From NCBI GenBank assembly GCA_001769005.1, contig MENE01000087.1, forward strand, positions 16,750 to 41,817: a stretch of 25,068 bases of DNA, given 5' to 3'. Each line of letters opens with the position of its first letter. The first letter of the stretch is position 1. Under the pieces are notes generated by a model. It worked only from the letters and a program-made list of their open reading frames with translations. It did no database searches and had not been told where the DNA came from. This DNA comes from Bacteroidetes bacterium GWA2_31_9b. GTDB taxonomy: Bacteria; Bacteroidota; Bacteroidia; Bacteroidales; UBA12077. A program made the position numbers and the translations under genes. Of the stretch, positions 16,213 to 24,486 are shown piece by piece.

Positions 16213-16698
16213 TTAAATTAAAGCTTCAATACTTCCAATCGATTTTTTCAAAGCCAATCTACCTCTATAAATGTATACTTTAACCTGTGATTCCGACAAA
16301 CTCGTAATTTCTGCAATTTCTTCATATGAATATCCTTCGTAATCTCGAAGTAGAATTACTGAACGTTGGATGTCGGGTAATTTTTTAATTAACTCATTTA
16401 ATACTTCACCAATATTATTGTAATCATCTAAATACGTACTACTAATACTTTCAATATTATCAACAGAAGAAATTCGTTTACTTTTTCTGATATTATCAAT
16501 CATGTTGTGATAAGCAACCGTAAACAAATAGGATTTTACTTTTTCAAATGAAACTTCGCTTGATCTGACCCAAAGTTTTTCAAATGATTCCTGAACAATA
16601 TCTTTTGCCTCATCTTTATCTTTAATATTCTTTAAGATGAAACGATAAACATTGTCGGAATAAAGATCAACGCTTTTATTATATTCTTCAACAGTCAT
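16213..16698 (-). CDS. ECF RNA polymerase sigma factor (sigma-70 family)
   Basis: A 161-residue extracytoplasmic-function sigma factor. Region 2 (about 10-75) contains DEAKDIVQESFEKLWVR and the SYLFTVAYHNMIDNIRK promoter-melting helix. Region 4 (about 105-158) contains LPDIQRSVILLRDYEGYSY and a helix-turn-helix (EIAEITSLSESQVKVYIYRGR). No extra C-terminal domain is present. It heads a sigma/anti-sigma/barrel cluster and is preceded by a GTAAC-N16-CGTCT promoter, which implies positive autoregulation. The same promoter form occurs before the barrel gene and before the ABC/DUF2807 operon. Confidence 0.95.
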   Translation of the reverse strand: MTVEEYNKSVDLYSDNVYRFILKNIKDKDEAKDIVQESFEKLWVRSSEVSFEKVKSYLFTVAYHNMIDNIRKSKRISSVDNIESISSTYLDDYNNIGEVLNELIKKLPDIQRSVILLRDYEGYSYEEIAEITSLSESQVKVYIYRGRLALKKSIGSIEALI

Positions 16699-16727
16699 TA
16701 ATAAAATTTACTTCATTTTCTTGAATA

Positions 16728-16753
16728 AGACGTTTAACTATTTAAAAAGTTAC
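16728..16753 (-). promoter_or_regulatory. ECF-type autoregulatory promoter of the sigma gene
   Basis: On the minus strand GTAAC (16753-16749), a 16-bp spacer, and CGTCT (16732-16728), 30 bp before the ATG at 16698. This is the usual arrangement of self-activated ECF promoters. Confidence 0.7.
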
Positions 16754-16820
16754 AGGGTAATTAAGTTAAATAAGAAATTATTGTATTATTTTTAGCTTCC
16801 AAATTTAAAAAAGGTTAACA

Positions 16821-17615
16821 ATGAAAAGAGGACTAATAATTATCATTTGCGGATTAATGTTTTTAAATTCATGTAAAAAAGCGAGCAATGAAAAAGAAAT
16901 AACTTCACAGGATCATCTCACAATGGCAGTGTTGTGGTACCAGCAATCAGCTGAAATGAAGGCATTATATTATCAGGGTTTTAATCTTGCCAAATTAAGA
17001 TTAAACGAAAAAGTAATAAATTCAAAATTAAATAATAAAAAAGCTGTAGTTGTTGATATCGACGAAACCATGCTCGATAATAGTCCTTTTGAGGGTAAAT
17101 GCATTGAAACCGGGGATGTATTTACAAATGAAAGTTGGACTAACTGGACAATGCTGGCAAAAGCTAAAGCATTACCAGGAGCGGTTGAATTCTCAAAATA
17201 CTCAGAATCGATGGGTGTTGATGTATTTTATATCTCAAATCGTTCAATAAGCGAAAATGAAAATACATTGAAAAACTTACAGGCAGAAGGATTTGCGTTT
17301 GCCGATAGTTATCATTTACTGTTGAAAGAAACCGACAGTTCAAAAAAATCACGAAGAGAAAAAGTAAGTGAGAATTATGAAATTATTTTACTTATTGGAG
17401 ATAACCTGGGTGATTTTTCAGAAATTTTTGATGACCGAAGTCAAAATAAAGGGTTTGATCTTGTAGAACAATATAAAAAAGACTTTGGAAATAGTTTTAT
17501 TGTTCTCCCTAATCCGATGTATGGAACATGGGAAAAACCTATTTACAATTTTAAAAGAGATCTTCCGGAAGAAGAAAAATATAAATTAAGAAAATCGAGT
17601 TTAATAAGTTATTAA
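16821..17615 (+). CDS. Lipoprotein e(P4)-type acid phosphatase / 5'-nucleotidase (HAD family)
   Basis: A 264-residue class C acid phosphatase, likely outer-membrane or periplasmic, that dephosphorylates nucleotides such as NMN or AMP before uptake. Residues 1-17 form a lipoprotein signal ending FLNSC, with C18 as lipidation site. The family signatures follow: AVLWYQQSAEMKALYYQGFN (39-58), the HAD nucleophile motif VVDIDETMLDNS with D79 and D81, ISNRS with the conserved motif II region, KSRREKV with the motif III lysine, and LIGDNLGDFS with the motif IV aspartates. Divergent from the ECF sigma gene (122-bp gap) and convergent with the hybrid kinase, with stop codons one base apart. Confidence 0.93.
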   Translation: MKRGLIIIICGLMFLNSCKKASNEKEITSQDHLTMAVLWYQQSAEMKALYYQGFNLAKLRLNEKVINSKLNNKKAVVVDIDETMLDNSPFEGKCIETGDVFTNESWTNWTMLAKAKALPGAVEFSKYSESMGVDVFYISNRSISENENTLKNLQAEGFAFADSYHLLLKETDSSKKSRREKVSENYEIILLIGDNLGDFSEIFDDRSQNKGFDLVEQYKKDFGNSFIVLPNPMYGTWEKPIYNFKRDLPEEEKYKLRKSSLISY

Positions 17616-17616
17616 G

Positions 17617-20448
17617 CTACTTTTCTAAGAACATAATTAATATCTCTATTAAATTTTCCTGCTTAATTGGTTTGGAAATATAATCATCGCATCCCTCATT
17701 TATACTATACTCCCTTTCTCCTGAAAGGGCGTATGCTGTTTGAGCAATTACAGGAACATCTTTATTTTGGGCTTTTATAAGTTTTGTTGCTTCATAGCCA
17801 TTTATTCCGGGTAATTGAATATCCATTAAAACAATATCAATTTGGGGGTTTTCTTTAAAAAGTGTAATAGCTTCTTTTCCTGATTTTGCCCAAAGGATAT
17901 TGATTCTTGTTGAACGCAAATAATTTTCAATCAATATAAAATTCGAGGGAGTATCTTCAACAACCAATAATTTTTTCATGCTCCAATCAATTAATTTCTT
18001 CTCATGATTAATATATTGATTTGGAGTTAACGATTTATCCATTTCCTGATAGGGTAAAGTAAAATAAAATTCAGAACCAACCATATCTTCAGAATCTACT
18101 CCTATTTCACCACCAAGCATGTTTACAAGTTTCTTAGATATTGCGAGTCCCAATCCGGTTCCTTTATAAATTTTTTTTCTGTCATCATTAAGTCTATTAA
18201 ACCGATCAAAAATTGAGTTGTGATTTTCTTTAGGAATACCTATTCCTGTATCTTTAACAAAAAATCGAAGCAATTTGCGATTTCCAACAGTAATTTGTTT
18301 ATACCCAAAGCTAACATACCCCTTATCTGTAAATTTTATAGCATTATTCAGTAAGTTATTCATTATTTGTCGGAAACGAGCATAATCTGTATAAATAGCC
18401 AAACGATCTGAATTTAATTGGAGTTCAAGATTTAAATCAAGATGCTTAATCTTTAAATTAATATCCTGACTAAAAAGCTTGTACATATCAGATAAAATAT
18501 CGTTAACAAAATGCAACGATTTATTTATAGTTAACTCGTCGGCTTCAATTTTTGATATATCAATAATATCGTTAATAAGGTTTAAAAGATCATTACTACT
18601 AGCTTTAATTAGGTCATTAATTTCTTGCTTTTCGTCATATGTAATTTCGGAATTAATTAACAGATTAGTAAAACCAGTAATTGCATTCATCGGGGTTCTT
18701 ATTTCGTGCGACATGTTAGCAAGAAAAGCAGATTTCAATCGATCAGATTTTTCTGCTTTTTCTTTTGCATTTTTAAGTTTTTCTTCAGCTATCTTTCTAT
18801 CAGTAATATTTCTGCTAAATGTAAAATTATATTCTTCCCCCTCGAATTCTCTAATGTTAAATGCTGCTTCTACAGGTATTTCTGTACCTTGTTTTGTTTT
18901 ATAATATATTTGGATTACATACGATTTGTTTTTCTTCAGTTGTGCCCAGTATTCATGCCAAACATCCTGAGAAAACTCTTGAACAATATCAAATATTGAT
19001 AATGTGGAAAATTCTTTTTTGGAATACCCTAGAAGATTACAGGCTGCATTATTTGCATAAATAAACCGGCCATCTTTTCTCATCCAAATAATTGCATCAA
19101 TTGCAAGTTCTATAGAAACCTGGGAAATACGTAACTCAGCTGTTTTTTTATGAACTCGCTCATCAAGAGTTTTGTTTATTGTTTGTATTTTCTTGCTTTT
19201 TTTTCGAATTTGTCTGTTTTGAAGGATTAAAATAATAAGAAACACGAGGGATATAATTAATACCAGCAAAGTAAAAATAAACTGAAATCTTTGTCTAAGA
19301 AATTTTTTTTCCTGAGCTATCACCTCATTTTCGAATTTCAACCTGTTATAAATCGTTTTGTAATCAGCAATTTGCTGATTCGATAATGATTCTAAAATTG
19401 AATCTTTTAAAGTGCTATATAATTTATAGTATTCTATTGATTTTTTATATTCTTCTAATCCGGAGTATGCATTTGATAAAAGTTCAAAATTTACGATTAG
19501 CCTATGTTTAAGATTATTGGTTTCAGCAATTTCTTTTCCAAGAATTAAATATTTTATTGCTTTTTCATATTCCTTTTTCTGATTGTATACATTTCCCAGA
19601 TAATTATAAATTTCAGTTATTCCATTCGGGTTATCAATTTCAATAAAAATTTCTAAAGCTTGAAAAAAATATTCAAGTGCTTTGTCAAATTGATGGGCTT
19701 TACTATATGCATCACCAGTATTTCCCAATGAATTTGCATATCCCAGGAGGTTTTTATTTTTCTTTTTGATTTCTAATGATTTGTTTAAATAATCTAAGGC
19801 TAATGGTAGGTTTCCTTTTTGACTAAAAATCATTCCTATATTATTATAACACATTGCTTTACCTTCATCATCTTTTAGCTGATGGTATATTTCCAATGCT
19901 TTTTGGTAATTGTCAAGGGCAGAATTTTGATTTCCTAAATACAGATAAACATTTCCAATATCTTTTAGGGCCTTTGCAACATTATACTTATTATTTTTTG
20001 TTTCGTAATAGTATAAGGCTTGTTGAATATAAGACAATGATTTTTCGTAGTTGTTAAATCTGATGTAAGTTAACCCTAAAAAATGATTCGATTCTGCAAG
20101 AACACTATCTTCTAACAATTGTGGGTATTTTTCAAGTATTGACGAAAAAATTTCTAAAGATTTAGTAAATTCAAAATTATGATAATACAGTTTGCCAAGT
20201 AAAAAATTTGATTTAACAAATTCTTCCTGATTTTTTATACTATCGGCTATACTCTTTGCTGATTTATAGAATTTTTCTGCTATTTCAAAATTTGTATGCT
20301 CATTTAAAAGTCCTGATTGAATATAGATACTAATTCTTTTTTCGGCAGGAATGTTTTCAAGACTATCAGAATAATTCGTTTGTGAATTACATGAAAAGTA
20401 ACAACCAACTAAAACGATTAATATGAGCAACTTAATAAAACTTTTCAT
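17617..20448 (-). CDS. TPR-PAS hybrid sensor histidine kinase with C-terminal receiver
   Basis: A 943-residue kinase numbered from ATG 20448; a TTG at 20463 would add five residues but spoil a clean signal sequence. The N-terminus MKSFIKLLILIVLVGC has a lipobox (LVGC, C16). A periplasmic TPR array (about 45-355), a coiled segment, a membrane helix (391-410) and a coiled-coil linker (412-450) lead to a PAS domain (about 447-550). HisKA follows with the phospho-acceptor in MSHEIRTPMN (H581). HATPase_c has NNLLNNAIKF, DTGIGIP and GTGLGLAI. A receiver domain (about 825-943) has D876 in VLMDIQLP and K926 in SKPI. There is no output domain, so the phosphate must be relayed through an HPt protein encoded elsewhere. 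Confidence 0.93.
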   Translation of the reverse strand: MKSFIKLLILIVLVGCYFSCNSQTNYSDSLENIPAEKRISIYIQSGLLNEHTNFEIAEKFYKSAKSIADSIKNQEEFVKSNFLLGKLYYHNFEFTKSLEIFSSILEKYPQLLEDSVLAESNHFLGLTYIRFNNYEKSLSYIQQALYYYETKNNKYNVAKALKDIGNVYLYLGNQNSALDNYQKALEIYHQLKDDEGKAMCYNNIGMIFSQKGNLPLALDYLNKSLEIKKKNKNLLGYANSLGNTGDAYSKAHQFDKALEYFFQALEIFIEIDNPNGITEIYNYLGNVYNQKKEYEKAIKYLILGKEIAETNNLKHRLIVNFELLSNAYSGLEEYKKSIEYYKLYSTLKDSILESLSNQQIADYKTIYNRLKFENEVIAQEKKFLRQRFQFIFTLLVLIISLVFLIILILQNRQIRKKSKKIQTINKTLDERVHKKTAELRISQVSIELAIDAIIWMRKDGRFIYANNAACNLLGYSKKEFSTLSIFDIVQEFSQDVWHEYWAQLKKNKSYVIQIYYKTKQGTEIPVEAAFNIREFEGEEYNFTFSRNITDRKIAEEKLKNAKEKAEKSDRLKSAFLANMSHEIRTPMNAITGFTNLLINSEITYDEKQEINDLIKASSNDLLNLINDIIDISKIEADELTINKSLHFVNDILSDMYKLFSQDINLKIKHLDLNLELQLNSDRLAIYTDYARFRQIMNNLLNNAIKFTDKGYVSFGYKQITVGNRKLLRFFVKDTGIGIPKENHNSIFDRFNRLNDDRKKIYKGTGLGLAISKKLVNMLGGEIGVDSEDMVGSEFYFTLPYQEMDKSLTPNQYINHEKKLIDWSMKKLLVVEDTPSNFILIENYLRSTRINILWAKSGKEAITLFKENPQIDIVLMDIQLPGINGYEATKLIKAQNKDVPVIAQTAYALSGEREYSINEGCDDYISKPIKQENLIEILIMFLEK

Positions 20449-20526
20449 TAGAAAATTTATCAAATATGAATAATTCTTTGAAAATTAAGCATTTCTTTTT
20501 TTGAATGGAAAAATTTGAGATAAAAA

Positions 20527-20558
20527 TTTGTATTTATGTATTAAAAGTTTTTATTTTG
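20527..20558 (+). promoter_or_regulatory. Candidate promoter of the tetR operon
   Basis: TTTG (20527-20530), a 20-bp spacer, and TTATTTTG (20551-20558), one mismatch from TAnnTTTG. The -7 box runs into the operator at 20557, so bound repressor would cover it. Confidence 0.42.
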
Positions 20559-20570
20559 ACCAATCGGTCA
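20557..20570. promoter_or_regulatory. TetR-type operator (autoregulatory)
   Basis: TGACCAATCGGTCA is a perfect TGACC-N4-GGTCA palindrome and the classic operator form for AcrR-like TetR proteins. It lies 26 bp upstream of the tetR-family start codon and overlaps the predicted -7 element, which indicates autorepression of the whole operon. Confidence 0.75.
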
Positions 20571-20595
20571 GTCATAAAATAATTTTAAATTAAAA

Positions 20596-21180
20596 ATGAC
20601 ACCAAGAACTTCAGAAAAGTATATTGAAATTCGTTCAACATCCAAACAAAAGATAATGGATGTTACTCTTGAGCTTTTTGCAAACGAAGGTTACTATCAA
20701 ACATCTATAAGTACTATTGCTAAAAGAGCAGGTATATCAAAAGGATTAATGTACAATTATTTCGATAGTAAAGATGAATTATTAAAAGCTATTGTTTTTA
20801 ATGGTATGGATTCATTAATTCAGTTTTTTGATACGAATCAGGACGGGATTTTAACACGAGATGAATTATTAGGATTTATATCCAACTCCATAACAAATAT
20901 TAAAGAAAATATAGTTTACTGGAAATTATACTTTTCATTAATGGTTCAACCAAATGTTATAAAATTATTTGAGAACGAATTAATAGCGATGATTGATCCT
21001 TTTTTTAAAATGTTATATATTTATTTTGAAAGCGAAGGATACGATGACCCAAATGCTGAAGTTCGATTTTTTCAATCACTACTTGATGGAGTTGGATTAA
21101 GCTATGTTTCAGATCCCGATAATTATCCAATTGATGGAGTTGAAAAGAAAATAATATCTATGTATTCTAAAAAATTCTAA
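20596..21180 (+). CDS. TetR/AcrR-family regulator containing an EF-hand-like loop
   Basis: A 194-residue repressor. The N-terminal DNA-binding domain (about 15-62) has the TetR helix-turn-helix (TSISTIAKRAGISKGLMYNYF). The ligand-binding part begins with helix KAIVFNGMDSLIQFF. It then shows DTNQDGILTRDE (D79-E90), which meets every position of the EF-hand calcium loop: D1, N3, D5, G6, L8, T9 and E12. A helix (LLGFISNSI) follows, giving a complete helix-loop-helix. Such a loop is not a normal part of TetR proteins. It probably senses calcium or uses the ion structurally. It is the first gene of the LolA-like/FtsX operon, 2 bp before the next start, with its operator at 20557-20570. Confidence 0.9.
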   Translation: MTPRTSEKYIEIRSTSKQKIMDVTLELFANEGYYQTSISTIAKRAGISKGLMYNYFDSKDELLKAIVFNGMDSLIQFFDTNQDGILTRDELLGFISNSITNIKENIVYWKLYFSLMVQPNVIKLFENELIAMIDPFFKMLYIYFESEGYDDPNAEVRFFQSLLDGVGLSYVSDPDNYPIDGVEKKIISMYSKKF

Positions 21181-21182
21181 TT

Positions 21183-21938
21183 ATGATAAATAAGTTAAAA
21201 CTAGTTGCTTTATTTACGGGTTTAGTGATAACAATACCTGCTTTTTCTCAAAATGCCACCGAAATAATTAAAAAAGCTGATGAAAAGTGGAATGGCGAAA
21301 AATCAAGTGAAAGTTATATGGTTATGACCATTGTTAGGCCAACTTGGGAGCGAATGATTGAATTTAAAAACTGGACTAAAGGTAAAGACAATGCTTTAAC
21401 ATTAATAGCCGCTCCGGCAAAAGAAAAAGGACAAGCATTTTTAAAAGTGGGTACCGAAATGTGGAACTGGATGCCAAGTATTGGCAGAATGGTTAAACTA
21501 CCACCTTCAATGATGGCAGATGGATGGATGGGATCAGATTATACGAATGATGATATTTTAAAGGAATCGTCTATTGTAGTTGATTTTGATCATAAAATAG
21601 TTGGTTCAGAAACAATTGATGGCTGGGAATGCTGGAAAATTGAGCTTATTCCTCATGAAGATGCTGCAGTAGTTTGGGGAAAGATTATTAAATGGATTAG
21701 CAAGGATGAATATATTCAAATGAAATCGGAGTATTTTGATGAGGATGAATACTTAATTAAAACAGAATTCGCCTCTGATGTCAAAATTATGGATGGAAGA
21801 AAAATTCCCGGTAAAATTGAAATTGTACCAGCAGATAAAAAGAATCAAAAAACGGTAGTAATAATTAATACAATGAAATTTAATATTCCGATTGATGATT
21901 CTTTCTTCTCTCAACAAAACATGAAAAAAATAAGATAA
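21183..21938 (+). CDS. Outer-membrane lipoprotein-sorting (LolA-like) protein
   Basis: A 251-residue periplasmic protein with a signal peptide (1-22, ending IPAFSQ). The mature part matches the LolA-like family often annotated as outer membrane lipoprotein-sorting protein. Seen: an early ATEIIKKADEKWNGE helix, the hydrophobic-core strands with ERMIEFKNWTKGKDNALTLI, then KEKGQAFLKVGTEMWNWMPS, the SMMADGWMGSDYTNDDIL motif, and a C-terminal KIPGKIEIVPADKKNQ strand region. It probably carries or presents a lipidated or hydrophobic substrate to or from the exporter encoded next. It starts 2 bp after the tetR-family stop and is therefore co-expressed with it. It is not classical LolA, which is shorter and usually paired with lolCDE elsewhere. 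Confidence 0.88.
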   Translation: MINKLKLVALFTGLVITIPAFSQNATEIIKKADEKWNGEKSSESYMVMTIVRPTWERMIEFKNWTKGKDNALTLIAAPAKEKGQAFLKVGTEMWNWMPSIGRMVKLPPSMMADGWMGSDYTNDDILKESSIVVDFDHKIVGSETIDGWECWKIELIPHEDAAVVWGKIIKWISKDEYIQMKSEYFDEDEYLIKTEFASDVKIMDGRKIPGKIEIVPADKKNQKTVVIINTMKFNIPIDDSFFSQQNMKKIR

Positions 21939-21972
21939 AAAATTAGTAATTGTTGATTATAAATCTTTAATT

Positions 21973-23190
21973 ATGAAAAACATACGTTTAGCGTGGCGAA
22001 ATCTTTGGCGTAATAAAAGAAGAACTTTAATTACTGTTGCCAGTATTTTCTTTGGTGTAATTATATCAACCTTAATGAACTCAATGCAAGATGGTACTTA
22101 TGCCAATATGATTGATATGATGGTTAAGCTTTCATCAGGCTATATTCAGGTTCAGAATCCAGAATTCAAGGATAACAAATCGATTAATAATGTTTTTTCT
22201 CCTACTCAAGATCAATTCCAAAAAATTACTGAAATAAAGGAAGTAACAACTGTTACTCAACGATTAGAATCTTTTGCTTTACTCTCATCAGGACCCAATA
22301 CGCGTGGTGGAGCTGTAATTGGTTTTGAACCCGAAAATGATAAACAAACCTCAAATCTACAAAACTGGATTTCACGAGGAGAATTCATAGAAAAAGGCGA
22401 CAAAGGAGTACTTGTAACATTTAATGTAGCCAAACATCTAAACCTAAGCGTAAATGATACAATTGTTCTAATAAGTCAGGGTTACCATGGAGTAACTGCT
22501 GCAGGAAAATACCCAATAAAAGGAATACTAACATTTAGCACTCCGCAAATGAATAATATTGGTGTTTTTATGGATTTACAAAATGCACAACAGTTGTTTT
22601 CTGCCGAAGGAATGATAACTTCAATTTTGATTATGGTTGATGATTATACCAATGTACTTTCGGCACAGCATAAAATTTCTGAAATAGCAAATGGCTCTCT
22701 TGCTGTGTTAAACTGGAAAGAATTAAATCCTGAGTTGGTTCAATATATTGAAAGCGATAAATACAGTGCTTATCTTATGCTTGGAATACTTTATATTGTT
22801 ATTGGTTTTGGAATTTTTGGTACTATTATTATGATGGTTGCTGAGCGCAAAAGAGAGCTGGGTGTTATGGTTGCTGTTGGAATGCAAAAATATAAATTGG
22901 GAACAGTTTTATTTTATGAAACCATTCTTATAGGTTTAGTTGGTGTATTGGCTGGATTTGTTGTAAGTGTGCCAATAATATTGTTCTTAGTTCAAAATCC
23001 GATTACATTACCTGCCGAAATGGCTGAGATTTATGCTCAATATGGATTCGATCCGTATTTATTCTTTGGTACAGCACCGAATGTTTTTATAAACCAAGTT
23101 TTAACTGTATTAATAATTACACTTGTTGTATCGTTGTATCCCATTTTTAAGGTTAAGAATCTGATTGTTTCAAAAGCCCTGAGGGCATAG
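21973..23190 (+). CDS. ABC transporter permease, FtsX/LolC-E type (first copy)
   Basis: A 405-residue inner-membrane permease. One N-terminal helix (about 18-38, starting after WRNLWRNKRRT) precedes a periplasmic MacB-PCD-like domain (about 45-260). Three C-terminal helices follow (LMLGILYIVIGFGIFGTII, ETILIGLVGVLAGFVVSV and VLTVLIITLVVSLYP), the LolC/LolE topology. The cytoplasmic ERKRELGVMVAVGMQK loop is the coupling helix region. It is encoded 34 bp after the LolA-like gene and 27 bp before a second permease, so the two probably form a heterodimer with the ATPase at 24872. Confidence 0.92.
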   Translation: MKNIRLAWRNLWRNKRRTLITVASIFFGVIISTLMNSMQDGTYANMIDMMVKLSSGYIQVQNPEFKDNKSINNVFSPTQDQFQKITEIKEVTTVTQRLESFALLSSGPNTRGGAVIGFEPENDKQTSNLQNWISRGEFIEKGDKGVLVTFNVAKHLNLSVNDTIVLISQGYHGVTAAGKYPIKGILTFSTPQMNNIGVFMDLQNAQQLFSAEGMITSILIMVDDYTNVLSAQHKISEIANGSLAVLNWKELNPELVQYIESDKYSAYLMLGILYIVIGFGIFGTIIMMVAERKRELGVMVAVGMQKYKLGTVLFYETILIGLVGVLAGFVVSVPIILFLVQNPITLPAEMAEIYAQYGFDPYLFFGTAPNVFINQVLTVLIITLVVSLYPIFKVKNLIVSKALRA

Positions 23191-23217
23191 TAGAATATTA
23201 ATTTAACAATTAAAACT

Positions 23218-24438
23218 ATGATTTGGTCAGTATCGTGGAGAAATATATGGCGTAACAGAACCAGAAGTCTGGTTATAATTATAGCTATTACTCTCGGTGT
23301 TTTTGCTGGTGTTTATACTATTGCTTTTATGTTTGGATGGGTAAACCAAAGAATTAAAGCTGTAATTAATACTGAGATTTCACACATCCAGATTCATCAG
23401 TCGCAGTATCTTGAAACAAACGAGGTGCATGATTATATTCCCGATATCATTTCATTACAGAATGAAATTAAAAATTTTCCAGAAGTTAAAGCTATATCAT
23501 CACGAGTAATTGCTACTTGCATGATAGCATCAGCCGAAACAGGTGCAGGTGTTCAGCTTGTAGGAATTGACCCCGAAAACGAAAAACAGGTAACTAATTT
23601 ATATACAAAAGTAATTGATGGTGCTTATTTCGAAGGAGTTAAGAGTAATCCAATAGTTATTGGTGCGAAACTAGCAGAAAAATTGAAGGTCAAAGTACGA
23701 TCAAAAATTGTAGTTACTATTACTGAGATGGATGGAACGATTACTGGTGGAGCATTCCGTGTTGCTGGAATTTACAAAACTGCAAATTCAGCCTACGATG
23801 AAATGAAAGCATTTGTTAAAGTCGATGACCTTTGCAACTTGCTTAAAATTAACGAAAAGGCAGGACATGAAATTGCAATTTTACTTAACGAAAACAAACT
23901 GGAAGATCAGGTTTTAACAAAGCTGAAATCTTCATATTCCGACTATCAGATTTTAAAATGGACAGAAATTTTACCTGATATGAAAATGATGACAGAAAGC
24001 ATGAATCTTATGATGTATATTTTTGTTGGAATCATTCTTTTGGCTTTAGGTTTTGGTATTGTTAATACCATGTTAATGGTTATATTAGAGAGAGTTAAGG
24101 AATTGGGAATGTTAATGGCTGTTGGGATGAATAAGATAAGGGTTTTTAGTATGATAGTGCTCGAAACCATATTTCTATCGTTAACAGGAGGAGTGTTTGG
24201 GATTCTCTTGGCATTGATTTTAACAGCTTTAACTGCCAAAACCGGACTAAATTTAAGTATTTGGGCTGATGGTTTAAACTCACTTGGTTTCGATGCAATT
24301 ATATATCCTGAAATTGGATTTAAAGATGTACTTGTTGTTGCATTATTGGTTGTTTTAACTGGAATAATCTCTGCAATTTACCCGGCACGTAAAGCAATTC
24401 ATCTAAATCCGGCAGAAGCATTGCGTATTGATATGTAA
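23218..24438 (+). CDS. ABC transporter permease, FtsX/LolC-E type (second copy)
   Basis: A 406-residue permease, paralogous to the gene just upstream. An N-terminal WRNIWRNRTRS motif and membrane helix (about 14-36) are followed by a periplasmic domain (45-260). Three helices come last (MYIFVGIILLALGFGIVNTM, then VLETIFLSLTGGVFGILLAL, and VLVVALLVVLTGIISAIYP). The coupling region is ERVKELGMLMAVGMNK, and the end HLNPAEALRID is the usual FtsX-family finish. In the likely ancestral order it would be followed directly by the ATPase, but a four-helix-bundle gene intervenes. Confidence 0.92.
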   Translation: MIWSVSWRNIWRNRTRSLVIIIAITLGVFAGVYTIAFMFGWVNQRIKAVINTEISHIQIHQSQYLETNEVHDYIPDIISLQNEIKNFPEVKAISSRVIATCMIASAETGAGVQLVGIDPENEKQVTNLYTKVIDGAYFEGVKSNPIVIGAKLAEKLKVKVRSKIVVTITEMDGTITGGAFRVAGIYKTANSAYDEMKAFVKVDDLCNLLKINEKAGHEIAILLNENKLEDQVLTKLKSSYSDYQILKWTEILPDMKMMTESMNLMMYIFVGIILLALGFGIVNTMLMVILERVKELGMLMAVGMNKIRVFSMIVLETIFLSLTGGVFGILLALILTALTAKTGLNLSIWADGLNSLGFDAIIYPEIGFKDVLVVALLVVLTGIISAIYPARKAIHLNPAEALRIDM

Positions 24439-24454
24439 ATTGAAATACGAACGT

Positions 24455-24476
24455 AGAATTATGATTAACGATTTAA
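24455..24476 (+). repeat. Left inverted repeat of the four-helix-bundle cassette
   Basis: The 22-base segment ending GATTAACGATTTAA matches the reverse complement of 24842-24863 at 14 of 22 positions, sharing GAT-N4-CGATTT. It lies in the gap between the second permease and the four-helix-bundle gene. The match is imperfect, so this is tentative. Confidence 0.45.
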
Positions 24477-24486
24477 AAAACAAAAT

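Noticed and set aside
18479..18904. 141-residue ORF on the plus strand
   Set aside because: It is antisense to the PAS/HisKA region of the hybrid kinase, which has clear motifs on the minus strand.
20449..20463. TTG start five codons upstream of the hybrid kinase ATG
   Set aside because: The ATG at 20448 directly begins a proper signal sequence with lysine and a hydrophobic core. The TTG adds nothing recognisable.
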